Source of the DNA: M3007 sp964646615
GTDB taxonomy: Bacteria; Bacteroidota; Bacteroidia; Chitinophagales; Saprospiraceae
Length of the DNA stretch: 64,000 nt
Reading direction: 5' to 3'
Assembly (NCBI GenBank): GCA_964646615.1
Contig: CAZYEV010000069.1
Coordinates: forward strand, 1 to 64,000
Shown: positions 32,519-41,124 of the stretch, piece by piece
How positions within the stretch are numbered: the first letter of the stretch is position 1
Layout: the number at the start of each line of letters is the position of its first letter
Notes under the pieces: generated by a model
Databases searched by the model: none
What the model was told of the DNA's origin: nothing
What the model saw: only the letters and a program-made list of their open reading frames with translations
Program-made: the position numbers and the translations under genes

Positions 32519-33181
32519 ATGCCAGCCCTGACCCGCATGCCGCTGTTTTTACTTTTGCTAATCGCTGCTGTTGTAGCCCCTGCCTTATCCCAAACGCTCG
32601 TCCCGGAAGGTGTCAACGACACGTTCAACCTGGCCTGCGCCACCTGCCGCATGCGCGTGGACGGCGTCTCGCTTACCTACGGTCAGCACGCCCTGCCCAT
32701 GAACACCCAGAAACCGGTGTCTGTCAACCTCCTGTGGTGGCGCTACTACGATAACATCTTAGGCAAACAGGCCTACATGGCCCAGGAGCCGTTCTGGACC
32801 TCGGGCACACAGCTGATTGACGAAACCCCCGACGAAGACCCCCTGTCGCTGCACATCAACCTGACCTGGACGGACTCCACAGGCCGCGACCACCGCATTT
32901 ATTTAGTCATGGCCGGCCTTACAAAACGCCACTTAGCCGCGCCACCCGTCATTACGGTTACCGATGACCTGGACACCTACGCTCCGCTGCGCCTGAGCGC
33001 TGCCGTTCAGGTCTTCCGCAGCGCTAACGAATGGGAGACCTTCGAAGCCTTCGACGGCATCGCCACCCTCGAAAAATTCAACGCCAAAACGGGCGCCATC
33101 GGCGGCTCGTTCGAGTTCGTAGCCCAGCGGGTGGGTATGGAGAAGAAGGGGGTGTTTCAGGGGGGATGGTTTAGCAAGTGA
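32519..33181 (+). CDS. Secreted protein of unknown function with a Cys-x2-Cys pair
   Basis: A 220-residue exported protein. The start at 32519 gives MPALTRMPLFLLLLIAAVVA, a signal peptide with cleavage near PALSQ; an in-frame ATG at 32537 would also serve. After the signal comes LACATCRMRVDGV, a CxxC pair, then a soluble region rich in aromatic residues and prolines (NLLWWRYYDNILGKQAYM, LHINLTWTDSTGRDHRIYLV). I do not recognise the family. It converges with the last gene of the CRISPR operon, their ends 11 bp apart, so it marks the edge of that locus. Confidence 0.6.
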   Translation: MPALTRMPLFLLLLIAAVVAPALSQTLVPEGVNDTFNLACATCRMRVDGVSLTYGQHALPMNTQKPVSVNLLWWRYYDNILGKQAYMAQEPFWTSGTQLIDETPDEDPLSLHINLTWTDSTGRDHRIYLVMAGLTKRHLAAPPVITVTDDLDTYAPLRLSAAVQVFRSANEWETFEAFDGIATLEKFNAKTGAIGGSFEFVAQRVGMEKKGVFQGGWFSK

Positions 33182-33192
33182 GCGTTAGCTGC

Positions 33193-34053
33193 TCAAGGCC
33201 TTTGTTCCCAAATGCCGTAGTGGCCTATTTGGAAAGTAGCCTCTTGTGGTGTGGTGCTCCCGGGCGTATACAGCACGTCATTGAACTCGATATGCTGACC
33301 CACGTATCGAGCGCTCTTCTCTGAATTTGAGCGCCATTCGCGCCCGACCAGTGGTTCTACACCACCTATCAGGCGGTTGCTGGCACGTGCATGAGCCACC
33401 AGAGTCTCTTCTTCTGGCACGCGAACGAGTACTTGCGCACCGTTAGGGTCAAAGGTTATCGGTTTGCCATTTGGGCCATTCCAGATGGCCGTAGGAGCGG
33501 GTAAGCAGATCGCTACTTCCACGGCACCCCAGCCATAGGTGCGATCAGCACCAAATTGCAAGGCCTCAAGAGCTCTTTTCCAATTCAGAGAACAGCCTGT
33601 CTTTTCAAAGACAAAACCTTTCAAGTAAACTGGTTCACCTGTATCTACTGTATAGGGTGCGATAAACTCTGCTTCATGTAACATGCCCTCTTCGGCGGAT
33701 TGGGCCGGGTACACCAGTGCCGCACTGGCATAGCTGCCCAGGAAGCGATAGCGAAAAGTGGCTTCATCGGCCCAGGGCCATTGTACGGCGTAGTTCCCCT
33801 CACTTTGAAGTGCCGGATAGAAGTAGGTATAGACCAGTTGCTCATGCACCCGTTGGCCGTATTGCTGGTATAGGCTGGAGTCCGTGGCTGGTTCTGTTGT
33901 GGCCATGCGTGTCAGGCGCATTGTGAGCGCACCCCAGAAGGCGCGGCCGGGTACGTAAGGGCGCGTCATGAGCAAATTGCCCACCTTGCGCCACCCCACG
34001 TGTAGCGGGGCACGCAGGCGAAGGACGACTTCATATGCAGTCCACGTGCTCAT
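33193..34053 (-). CDS. RAMP-superfamily CRISPR protein (Cas5/Cmr3-position candidate)
   Basis: Last gene of the eight-gene type III effector operon; 286 residues. The N-terminus (YEVVLRLRAPLHVGWRKVGN, then YVPGRAFWGALTMRLTR) is the classic RAMP opening in which the G-W-R-x-x-G stretch and P-G-R-x-x-x-G-A-L form the RNA-contacting strand-loop. A glycine-rich loop lies at about residue 176 (FGADRTYGWGAVEV). Type III complexes need one Cas5-type subunit to cap the crRNA 5' handle; no other gene here fills that place clearly, so Cmr3/Cas5 is my inference, with a Cmr6-like role as the alternative. Its ATG overlaps the cmr5 stop by 4 bases. Confidence 0.75.
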   Translation of the reverse strand: MSTWTAYEVVLRLRAPLHVGWRKVGNLLMTRPYVPGRAFWGALTMRLTRMATTEPATDSSLYQQYGQRVHEQLVYTYFYPALQSEGNYAVQWPWADEATFRYRFLGSYASAALVYPAQSAEEGMLHEAEFIAPYTVDTGEPVYLKGFVFEKTGCSLNWKRALEALQFGADRTYGWGAVEVAICLPAPTAIWNGPNGKPITFDPNGAQVLVRVPEEETLVAHARASNRLIGGVEPLVGREWRSNSEKSARYVGQHIEFNDVLYTPGSTTPQEATFQIGHYGIWEQRP

Positions 34054-34469
34054 GACGCAGTGTCGGTGGTTTTTTCAGGCGTGTCTTTGCTCATGGCTTT
34101 GGCACCGTAGCGAACGTAGGTGAGCATCTGTTCTAAGACTTCTTTCGCCAGCAACAGACGCTCAATATCCTGGGAGATGTGCTCATTGACATACCCCAGT
34201 ACTTTCGAGACCTCTTCTGAATGGGCTGGGGCATCTCCCAGGCCCACGTCTTTCAGCAGCTGACACATCTGCTGGCTCAACTGCCTGCCGTTGTCTTTTT
34301 CTTTGGCAAACAGGTATAGAAAGCAGGCATATACGCCATTTTCCTGGAGGACGCCCAAGGCTTTCGTGGCTGTATTCTCGACATCCTTGAATGATTTGTC
34401 CGAAAACACGCTCTGAGCATGTTTAGCGGCCAGATAATCTATGTTGTTTTTAGTGAGTAGCGTGTTCAT
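34050..34469 (-). CDS. cmr5: Small subunit Cmr5 (Cas11)
   Basis: A 139-residue all-helical protein in the position of the type III-B/C small subunit, which lines the target-RNA side of the complex. The ending VLEQMLTYVRYGAKAMS resembles the conserved Cmr5 C-terminal helix, and the body (IDYLAAKHAQSVF, CFLYLFAKEK) fits a helical bundle. I start at the ATG at 34469 because the longer frame begins with a TTG inside the cmr4 stop region. It begins 4 nt after cmr4 and overlaps the final RAMP gene by 4 nt. Confidence 0.72.
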   Translation of the reverse strand: MNTLLTKNNIDYLAAKHAQSVFSDKSFKDVENTATKALGVLQENGVYACFLYLFAKEKDNGRQLSQQMCQLLKDVGLGDAPAHSEEVSKVLGYVNEHISQDIERLLLAKEVLEQMLTYVRYGAKAMSKDTPEKTTDTAS

Positions 34470-34473
34470 GCTC

Positions 34474-35415
34474 TTATGGTTGGGTAGGTTCAAAGTTTTT
34501 CTGCCATGGCTTGCCTACGGTGGCGACACGTCCGAAGCCGCGCGTACCCATGCCTCCTACGCCCAGCCACTCGATGAGGCGAAGGCCGGCGGTGAGCACG
34601 TCAGCAGGATTTGACCAATTATTACGGTTTTGTCGGGGGAAACGGCCCCGATAATCGTCTATGACTGCTTCCATCGTCAGGAAGGTCGCTCTGGGAATGG
34701 CCTCATAGGTGAACAGTGCACCTTCTTCGGCGGCGCCGGTATTGGCGTCTATGCTTACGGAGGTGCGCACCTCCAAATTGCTGTTGACAATCTGGCCAAA
34801 AAGTGCGTCCGATACTAAGGCGATGCGGTCTTTAACGGCATTCCAGCGCTCGCCTTGCCACTCTTTAGGCGCATCTATAGTGATTGAGCCGGCGGGAGGG
34901 AGCATCAACCAACCCAGATTGAGCGGTTTTTCGCGCTTCCAGGTCAGCAGAGCGCCTTCTGATGCTGCAGATTGAACCTCTTTCGAGAGCGTAAATCCTG
35001 CCTCTTCCAGCCGCTGTTTTGTACTAACCCACACAGGGCCAACCATGGAATAGACGGGAAAGAGCAGAAGGTGTGCGTCGAAGATATTAACCACGCCGGA
35101 GTAGGCGATTACCTTTTCTTCTCCGTTGTCGCTGGTCTTTTGTTTCTTAATGTAACCGAAGGTGTAGCAAACCGGATTTTGGTCTGGCTCATCTACTTCA
35201 TCGTGTTTTTGGCCGGCCGCTTGCGGTGTGTCGTTAAGGTAGGCGGCATGGGACCGGATGGCACCATGGAGGCTGGTGCCGGGTATTTTGGGCAGGCGAG
35301 TGCCGGGTTCTCGCACGATGGTGTTGTCCACACGCCCCAGGCGGTAGCCACCGGCACCAATATGTACCGGGTCGGTGGTCAGGAGTAGATAGCGAAGTCG
35401 AGTATAGGTGGCCAT
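34474..35415 (-). CDS. cmr4: CRISPR RAMP Cmr4 (Cas7 backbone, target RNA ribonuclease)
   Basis: A 313-residue Cas7-type subunit that would polymerise along the crRNA and cut target RNA at 6-nt intervals. Its N-terminus is diagnostic: LLTTDPVHIGAGGYRLGRVD, NTIVREPGTRLPKIPGTSL, HGAIRSHAA. The catalytic aspartate of the family corresponds to Asp30 (in GRVDNTI), so target cleavage should be intact. Further motifs are ALFGQ, LEVRTSVSIDANTGAAEEGA, LFTYEAIPRATFLTMEA and the C-terminal Gly-rich loop GVGGMGTRGFGRV. Lies 17 nt after cas10. Confidence 0.93.
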   Translation of the reverse strand: MATYTRLRYLLLTTDPVHIGAGGYRLGRVDNTIVREPGTRLPKIPGTSLHGAIRSHAAYLNDTPQAAGQKHDEVDEPDQNPVCYTFGYIKKQKTSDNGEEKVIAYSGVVNIFDAHLLLFPVYSMVGPVWVSTKQRLEEAGFTLSKEVQSAASEGALLTWKREKPLNLGWLMLPPAGSITIDAPKEWQGERWNAVKDRIALVSDALFGQIVNSNLEVRTSVSIDANTGAAEEGALFTYEAIPRATFLTMEAVIDDYRGRFPRQNRNNWSNPADVLTAGLRLIEWLGVGGMGTRGFGRVATVGKPWQKNFEPTQP

Positions 35416-35432
35416 GTGTTATGTGGTTTTTT

Positions 35433-38192
35433 TTATGCCTTTAAGATTTCCATGTAAAGTTCGCCTATATCGGCCAGCAGGCCACTGCAGCCAGCTAGTA
35501 TAAAACTATCCTTTGTCAAAGTAGGAGGATTCTCTTTTTCCGAAGCAGGAGAACCCTTTTCTTCCGAAGCAGGAAGGTTCTTCCAGCACGCCTTTTGGGG
35601 CCATTCGGCGTTGGCCAGCGTGTCGGCAACAAACTGCCGAAATGTCTCATCTTCTACCGGTTGTTCGTGTCCGTACCACAGTTGACGGGTGGCCTCAATG
35701 CTGTGAATGATCTGACGGCGTTGGCGCTGAGAAAGCTCTTTCAAACACTCCCAGATTTGTTTCACCTCGGTGAGTTCGTCTAAGTAGAGCGGTCGCGTCG
35801 GACGACTCCGACGTCGGCCCTCGCCGTTGTAGTGAATCTCGAAGCGGCGAGCATTGGTGTCTAAAAACTCAAAGTCGAAGGTGGCAGGGGTAAAGTAGAT
35901 CTCGTCATTAGCCTTCAGCTCGCTGGCGTGAACCAGCCAGTCTTCCTGGCCCGTCCAGGGATTGTAGGCTTTTGTGCTTCGCTGCCGCTCAGCGGCGTCT
36001 GTTTTTGAGAAGGCATATGGATACCAATGGTCTTCTGTCGTGCCGTCGCCCATGCGCAGCGGCACTCGCCAGCAGAGGGTTCTGTTTTGTTGCTTTAAGC
36101 GCACCTCGGCTACTTCGGCCCATTGCCCCTCGCCACTGTTTTTACGGGTAACTTTTTCGACCTTCCACACCTGCGCATCGCTGGGTTGCCGCAGCATGGC
36201 GCGCCCGGCATCGAGGATGGCACGCAGCGGCGTGCGCCGGTGGGCAAATACCGCGCCTATGTGCACGGGAAGCCGATTGCGCACCTTGCCCATTTCTTCC
36301 TCGTATTTGGCTTTAATCTTCTCTACTACATCGAGCACCATTTCGGCTGGCACTAACATCATGAAAGCGTTGGGCTCCGTCAGGATGGGAATAACCGGGC
36401 TATACTGGCCTTTTTCCGCTATCTGTATGTTCTTCAGGGTGCCTATTTGCTGGCTGCCCGCACCGTATTCGGAAGGCGTGTAAACAGTCAAGTCCTTCGT
36501 TTTTGCTAAAAATTCCTCTACAGGCTGTCCCAGCTGTTCCTTCGAGCTTAAGTATTCCAGGTTATCGCACGACAGAAAGGCACTGCCGTCCCAAAGTACG
36601 CTCATCTTGAGCTGGTCTTTGACCAACACGTAGGAGTGGTAATGATAGAGGGAGTGCTTTCCGTCGTCAGGAATAAAGCTACCTGCTATTTGCAAGCGAA
36701 TGCGCTGGCTTTGATACTCACCCTGTATTTGTTCGCTCACTTCCTGCCAAAAGCGTTGGGTGGTTTCCCAAATGCGGCGAAGGCGGGCGAAGGAAGGGTT
36801 TTTGGGGGTAATGGGTTTTGATTTAGTATTTTCCGGATCAGCGGGAGATATGAGGAACAATGTTTTCAATAACGTTCCATCTAGCCAGTGCTTTAGATAA
36901 AATCGCCCTGTAATCAGGGCTAACCGGCCGTTTTGGTCAGCCACCTCATCCAACCAAATGGTACGTTTTTGCTGCTGTTGGAGCCATTCTCGAGCGCGAT
37001 TGGCGCGGCGCTTTTCGCAAATGTTGCATACTCGCCTATCGGCAGATTTACCTTGTGGTCTGATGCCGCACACGGAGCAAATTTCAGCGGTTGGTTGAGA
37101 CGCTGGCCAGTAAATGCGTATCTTGTCTGCCTGAGCAAAGGATATTGCCTTTGAAGACAAAATGCCAGCAATGTCTGGTAACTCGTCGTTGCTGCTGCTG
37201 TTTGACTTTGCTTTTTCTTGCCATTCAGGGTCCTGGCCCCACCAGGGTTTCTGTTCTAAGCCCACATGTGGTATCCATTCTGCGCTTATTTGGAGGCTCG
37301 GGTCGTTCTTTAACGTACCTTCGGCGAAGGCATCGAGAATGAGGACTTTGAGTGCCTTGCCGTCTGCTTTTGCATTTTCTAACACGTCTTCCTGGAGGTC
37401 AGGTACCACATAGATACTCCCGTTTTCATCTCGATAGACCTCGCTGGCTATTGGATAGGTAATCTCCAGGAGTTTCTGCACTTTGTTCAGAGCATCCGAA
37501 ATTAACTCCTTTCTGGCCAACAGGTCGGATATCTTCTCTGCCTGACGCAGAAAGTTCAGGCCATCTATGCGTACACTAAGTAGCCGCCAGCGAAGGTCTT
37601 TAACATTCTGGAACTGCCCGTTCAGTAGGGCACCCGCCAGAGCTGCCTTATACAGAGCGCCAACCAGCATTCCCCAACTCCAAAGGTTGACCTCATTGAT
37701 AGGCCGTCGGGTGTCGGCTACGGTTTGAGAGAAGAGTGGCTCAATAGTTTGCTTTTGCTTTTCTCTGTCAGTCAGATCTGTCCAGGGTAATGCCCAAAGA
37801 GCCGATGTAAGACCGGAAGGAACAGATTTCTCAAAACCAAAAGGTGTGCTCAAATGAATTTTACAATATCCCTGCTTACCGCCAACTGGTTCTTGCTTGT
37901 CAAAATGAGAGGTGTTGTGTGCGCGAGTAAGGTAACTGGGTAGAAATAGCGGACTCTCCTTCCGTTCTTTCCAGAGTTGCGGGATGGACGCATTTTCGTT
38001 AAGCAGGTTTATAAAAAGGTTTTGTAATTCTGCAAACCTTTTGATAATCTCGTCCCTTGGCAGATTGGCTCCATGACCGGCCTGACTTTTTAGAAACTCC
38101 TCCGAGCACTTCCGATGGTCATGCAGCCACCCCACCACCTCTGCCAGCAGGATGTTTTTGCGGTGTTGGGCCAGTTTGTTCAGGTCATACAT
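35433..38192 (-). CDS. csx11: Cas10 large subunit of the Csx11 type, lacking the GGDD cyclase motif
   Basis: The 919-residue signature subunit of the type III complex. An HD motif lies near the N-terminus (VGWLHDHRK, His24-Asp25), so a DNase HD domain may be present. A zinc finger sits at about residues 372-393 (ICSVCGIRP, then VCNICEKRR), followed by the first palm segment (GRLALITGRFYLKHWLDGTL). In the second palm domain, where active Cas10 has GGDD, the sequence is ILTEPNAFMMLVPA (about 602-615), followed by the usual helix and LPVHIGAVFAHRRTPLRAIL. With no catalytic acidic pair it should not make cyclic oligoadenylate. This combination is characteristic of subtype III-C (Csx11, MTH326-like). 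It overlaps the upstream RAMP gene by 8 bp. Confidence 0.88.
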   Translation of the reverse strand: MYDLNKLAQHRKNILLAEVVGWLHDHRKCSEEFLKSQAGHGANLPRDEIIKRFAELQNLFINLLNENASIPQLWKERKESPLFLPSYLTRAHNTSHFDKQEPVGGKQGYCKIHLSTPFGFEKSVPSGLTSALWALPWTDLTDREKQKQTIEPLFSQTVADTRRPINEVNLWSWGMLVGALYKAALAGALLNGQFQNVKDLRWRLLSVRIDGLNFLRQAEKISDLLARKELISDALNKVQKLLEITYPIASEVYRDENGSIYVVPDLQEDVLENAKADGKALKVLILDAFAEGTLKNDPSLQISAEWIPHVGLEQKPWWGQDPEWQEKAKSNSSSNDELPDIAGILSSKAISFAQADKIRIYWPASQPTAEICSVCGIRPQGKSADRRVCNICEKRRANRAREWLQQQQKRTIWLDEVADQNGRLALITGRFYLKHWLDGTLLKTLFLISPADPENTKSKPITPKNPSFARLRRIWETTQRFWQEVSEQIQGEYQSQRIRLQIAGSFIPDDGKHSLYHYHSYVLVKDQLKMSVLWDGSAFLSCDNLEYLSSKEQLGQPVEEFLAKTKDLTVYTPSEYGAGSQQIGTLKNIQIAEKGQYSPVIPILTEPNAFMMLVPAEMVLDVVEKIKAKYEEEMGKVRNRLPVHIGAVFAHRRTPLRAILDAGRAMLRQPSDAQVWKVEKVTRKNSGEGQWAEVAEVRLKQQNRTLCWRVPLRMGDGTTEDHWYPYAFSKTDAAERQRSTKAYNPWTGQEDWLVHASELKANDEIYFTPATFDFEFLDTNARRFEIHYNGEGRRRSRPTRPLYLDELTEVKQIWECLKELSQRQRRQIIHSIEATRQLWYGHEQPVEDETFRQFVADTLANAEWPQKACWKNLPASEEKGSPASEKENPPTLTKDSFILAGCSGLLADIGELYMEILKA

Positions 38193-39123
38193 GGTCTTGG
38201 TTCCAGGCTTGGATGAAGGTTGTTTTGCAGGACTCAGGTTGTAGGTTGATTTCCTCAGTTTTCACGCGGGCCAGGCCGTAGCCACTGCTGGTTTTGGCGC
38301 CGAATCCGTATTGGGTGAGCATAGCGCGCAGGGCGCGGGCGGTGGTTTGAAGGTCCGCCGTTATTTCCTGTGGGGTGGGTGCGCTGTTAGGGACGTATAT
38401 CAGTTGGAAGACGCCTTTTGCGCCGACGGGTGCGCACTCAAAGAGGATAGGACCGCGTTTGCCTACATTGCTTTTGCGGTCGTGAGGGTTGAGCACCTCC
38501 AGACCCAGGCGGTCGAAGAAGGTGGGGAAGAAGTGGAGGTGGCCACTCTGGAAATGCTGGTCTTCTCCTTTCGCATTGCCGAAGAGGCGCTCTTCGGTGG
38601 CTTCATCGCCTGGGGTATCCAGCTGTCTGAAGGCGGTTCGCAGGGCGCCTTTCCATTGCGAAGCGGCGATGTAGGGAACCCGGAAGATGCGGTCTTTTTT
38701 TAGCGGGTTATCCAGCAGGTGGAAGGTCTGGTCGTCGCGGCTGATGTAGGGCTTGAGCAGGGTGAAGGGCAATTGGAGCGTCCAGGCGTGAGCGGGCAGT
38801 TGCTCTACGGGTGGCAGCGTGGGTAATTGCCCGAGCTGATGCATCAGCTGCCGGCGCTTTTGAAGAAAAGTGGCAGAGTCTTGCTCAACCCAACGGCGGT
38901 AGCCGCCGATATTGGGTTTGACGCCGGTGCGTGCGCGGTCGCGGACGGGCGTAGCGATGGCCTGAGCCAGTAGGTCGAGGCGGGCGATGGGGTCTTCGAT
39001 GTGTTCAAGGTCGCGCCAGGCGGAGGGCAATTTTGGGCTATCGCCGGCCAGCCACTGGTAAGCCTCAAACTGATGGTGGCTCATGAGTGCGAAGGGGTAG
39101 TGGGTGTGGAAGTCGTAGGTCAT
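38185..39123 (-). CDS. RAMP-superfamily CRISPR protein (Cmr6/Cas7-like)
   Basis: A 312-residue RAMP protein between the TOPRIM gene and cas10. Recognisable parts: FRVPYIAASQWKGALRTAF (RAMP strand-helix with the G-A-L/R pattern), SGHLHFFPTFFD, GLEVLNPHDR, GPILFECAPVGAKGVFQLIY and a C-terminal glycine-rich loop YGFGAKTSSGYGLARV. The 'D/E-V-x-N-P-H ... P-I-x-F' arrangement is that of Cmr6-type Cas7 proteins that end the backbone. Its ATG overlaps the TOPRIM stop as ATGA, and its own stop overlaps the cas10 start by 8 bp, so all three should be made in fixed ratio. Confidence 0.8.
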   Translation of the reverse strand: MTYDFHTHYPFALMSHHQFEAYQWLAGDSPKLPSAWRDLEHIEDPIARLDLLAQAIATPVRDRARTGVKPNIGGYRRWVEQDSATFLQKRRQLMHQLGQLPTLPPVEQLPAHAWTLQLPFTLLKPYISRDDQTFHLLDNPLKKDRIFRVPYIAASQWKGALRTAFRQLDTPGDEATEERLFGNAKGEDQHFQSGHLHFFPTFFDRLGLEVLNPHDRKSNVGKRGPILFECAPVGAKGVFQLIYVPNSAPTPQEITADLQTTARALRAMLTQYGFGAKTSSGYGLARVKTEEINLQPESCKTTFIQAWNQDHV

Positions 39124-39812
39124 TGCAAGGTCTTGACTGCGGCGAACAAAGAGGAGAAATGCCTTTGAAGAAGGGAGTCTTCAGCATTGGCCAAAGCTTT
39201 ATCAGCAAACACAGGTGGCGAAGTATGCATCTTTAGCATCGCAGCGTAAAGTCGGATATAGTCCTTAGCCTCATAAAGTGAGATCCCGTTGTTCGCTAAT
39301 AGTTGCGGAAGCTCTTCAGTTACTTTTTTCATTAAAGTAGGGCCATCGGCTATCTTCTGCTTCTCCGCCAATGCTTGAGCAATCTGAGGCTCTAGCGCAA
39401 TAGCTAAGATATAGTCGTCTATCGTGGATTTAATGAAAGACTCACTCCACTGATAATCAGCAATATGAAGACATAGACGAAGGTCAATTGCTTGTTTCGT
39501 AAATAGGAAAATGTTAGAGCCCATCTGTTTTACTTGAATGGAGTCATCTAAATTTCGGTTCTTGAGCATCTTTTTTAGCATTTGTTCTGTTCCTTGTTTC
39601 AGCCGCTCAGCAGTTTCGCCCTCGTGCCTGTCTAAATCACGCATTACCAATACCCGTAACGGTTTTAGGGCTAAATCCGGACCAAGGATGTTGGAAATTT
39701 TATCGTTCATATGCCCTTTTCCGCCAGCCGGGATGATTTGCTCGGCGGGTAAGCCTAATCTCTTCATGATAAGTTCCTCCGTCTTACCTTCAGTGAACAC
39801 CTTCATACTCAT
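39120..39812 (-). CDS. TOPRIM-domain protein embedded in the CRISPR operon
   Basis: A 230-residue protein. The N-terminal 65 residues form a TOPRIM-like fold: strand and catalytic-type Glu8 in MKVFTEGKTEEL, then RVLVMRDLDRHEGE with the DxD pair Asp59/Asp61. The rest is helical. TOPRIM proteins of this size (RloB, DUF4276/DUF4435-like, AriB) act as nucleases partnered with an ABC-type ATPase, which is the gene directly upstream. I start at ATG 39812 (a second ATG is two codons later), overlapping the ATPase gene by about 20 bp; the stop forms ATGA with the next RAMP gene. No CARF or other cyclic-oligoadenylate-sensing domain is visible. The nuclease role is inference. Confidence 0.72.
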   Translation of the reverse strand: MSMKVFTEGKTEELIMKRLGLPAEQIIPAGGKGHMNDKISNILGPDLALKPLRVLVMRDLDRHEGETAERLKQGTEQMLKKMLKNRNLDDSIQVKQMGSNIFLFTKQAIDLRLCLHIADYQWSESFIKSTIDDYILAIALEPQIAQALAEKQKIADGPTLMKKVTEELPQLLANNGISLYEAKDYIRLYAAMLKMHTSPPVFADKALANAEDSLLQRHFSSLFAAVKTLQ

Positions 39813-41103
39813 TGCGCAATTGAAATTGAAGTGGAGAGCCAAAATCTTCCAGCACTCGCGGGTCAAGCCCTGACTCTAACCAAGAAACGAGGTTATGAGC
39901 ATCGAACCAAGAACTTTTGAAACGCCCTTCTTGCAGATTAAACAAGAAGGCAAGGGCTTCATTAGAAAGCAAATATTCTTGCTGAAGCATGCGGGTAAAG
40001 TGCCCCAGTATTTCGATGCTATGGGTAGCGATGAAGACTTGCACAGGTTTGTCTTTCAGCATATCTAATACGGTGGTAAGTAGCCGTGCTAGAGTAGCAG
40101 GATTGTGGAATACCTCCGGTTCTTCCCAAAGCAACATCCCTGGCCGCTCTTCGCTGACCCTCTCGCACAAAGTAACCAGGGCGGTCAGGAGTTTGAAAGC
40201 ATGGCGGGCACCGTCGCCGAGTTGGTCCACAGGCAAGGGAGTCTTGCCGGGAAAGCGCACGTAGCCGGTATATCCGGGCTGGCCGTCTTTGGCTTCTTTA
40301 ATATCCAGAGATGCGTTTTCCAGAGTGGGGAACACCTTGGCCATCTGGGCGGCAATTTTGGCTTCCCAGTCGGTTATGCCATGATAGGCATTGTTGGCAA
40401 ATGGGGCTGAGAAGTGGGCAACAACGGTGTTGAAATTGAAAAAGATAACGTGCTCTGGGGCGGGCCGTTGGCCCTGTGTGGCCCAGATGGCGAGTTTGTC
40501 TATGTCTGATTGGTGCGCCCACTGATAGACCCAATCGTCTTCCCACAGATAATGCCAGTCGGCGTCGGGTGGGTTGAGGCCTTGCTCGCGCAGGTAAGGA
40601 GGCATCATTGTATCGTCCAATTGCTCGGGCTTCGGCAGGGTAAACATGGCTATTTCAGCGAGGTCTTCATTTACGAAGATGGCATCGTCTTCCCTATCGG
40701 GAGTGGGTGGTGGAGCAGCTAAGAGGAATTCAGGCCAGGAGGAAAGGCCGAGTTTGACGCGGATACCGCCTTGTGAAGTCAGGGAGGTTCCTCCTTTTTG
40801 CCACTTGGGGCTTTTATTGTGGCGTTGACGCAAGCAGGGTAATGGCGCTTGGCCCAGCAGGTCGTGTGCTGAAGTAGTGGCGTCGAAAGCGCTGGCCCGG
40901 GCGCGCGTTTCGTCTTCGGCATTCATGAGGTCTTCGCGGAAAAACTGGGCTGGTCGGCCACTGGTGGCGCTCAGGTAGAGCAGTTCAAGCACCGCCGTTT
41001 TGCCGCTGTTGTTAGGGCCAATAAAGACATTGAAGCGCCGCAGATCGTCCAAGCGTCCTTGCTTGATGCCACGGAAGCGATGTATGAAAAGGTTTTTAAT
41101 CAT
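39790..41103 (-). CDS. SMC/OLD-like AAA ATPase embedded in the CRISPR operon
   Basis: A 437-residue ABC-type ATPase of the AAA_15/AAA_21 (OLD/RecF/AriA) class. N-terminal MIKNLFIHRFRGIKQGRLDD; Walker A GPNNSGKT at 29-36; a helical insertion of about 230 residues; signature-like LGDGARHAFKLL at 295-306; Walker B with catalytic Glu in MLLWEEPEV (about 323-331); and a switch histidine in IATHSIE (His361). It has no C-terminal TOPRIM of its own, but the next gene encodes one and overlaps it, so the pair is equivalent to a split OLD protein or to PARIS AriA/AriB. It lies 21 nt after cmr1 with no separate promoter seen. Confidence 0.82.
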   Translation of the reverse strand: MIKNLFIHRFRGIKQGRLDDLRRFNVFIGPNNSGKTAVLELLYLSATSGRPAQFFREDLMNAEDETRARASAFDATTSAHDLLGQAPLPCLRQRHNKSPKWQKGGTSLTSQGGIRVKLGLSSWPEFLLAAPPPTPDREDDAIFVNEDLAEIAMFTLPKPEQLDDTMMPPYLREQGLNPPDADWHYLWEDDWVYQWAHQSDIDKLAIWATQGQRPAPEHVIFFNFNTVVAHFSAPFANNAYHGITDWEAKIAAQMAKVFPTLENASLDIKEAKDGQPGYTGYVRFPGKTPLPVDQLGDGARHAFKLLTALVTLCERVSEERPGMLLWEEPEVFHNPATLARLLTTVLDMLKDKPVQVFIATHSIEILGHFTRMLQQEYLLSNEALAFLFNLQEGRFKSSWFDAHNLVSWLESGLDPRVLEDFGSPLQFQLRNEYEGVH

Positions 41104-41124
41104 AGCACAAGGTAATAAAATGGG

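Noticed and set aside
39120..41103. Assignment of the ATPase-TOPRIM pair as Gabija or as PARIS proper
   Set aside because: Gabija GajA is a single ATPase-TOPRIM protein with a helicase partner, which is absent. PARIS is the closest layout, but the sequence alone does not show AriA/AriB-specific features, so only the resemblance is reported.
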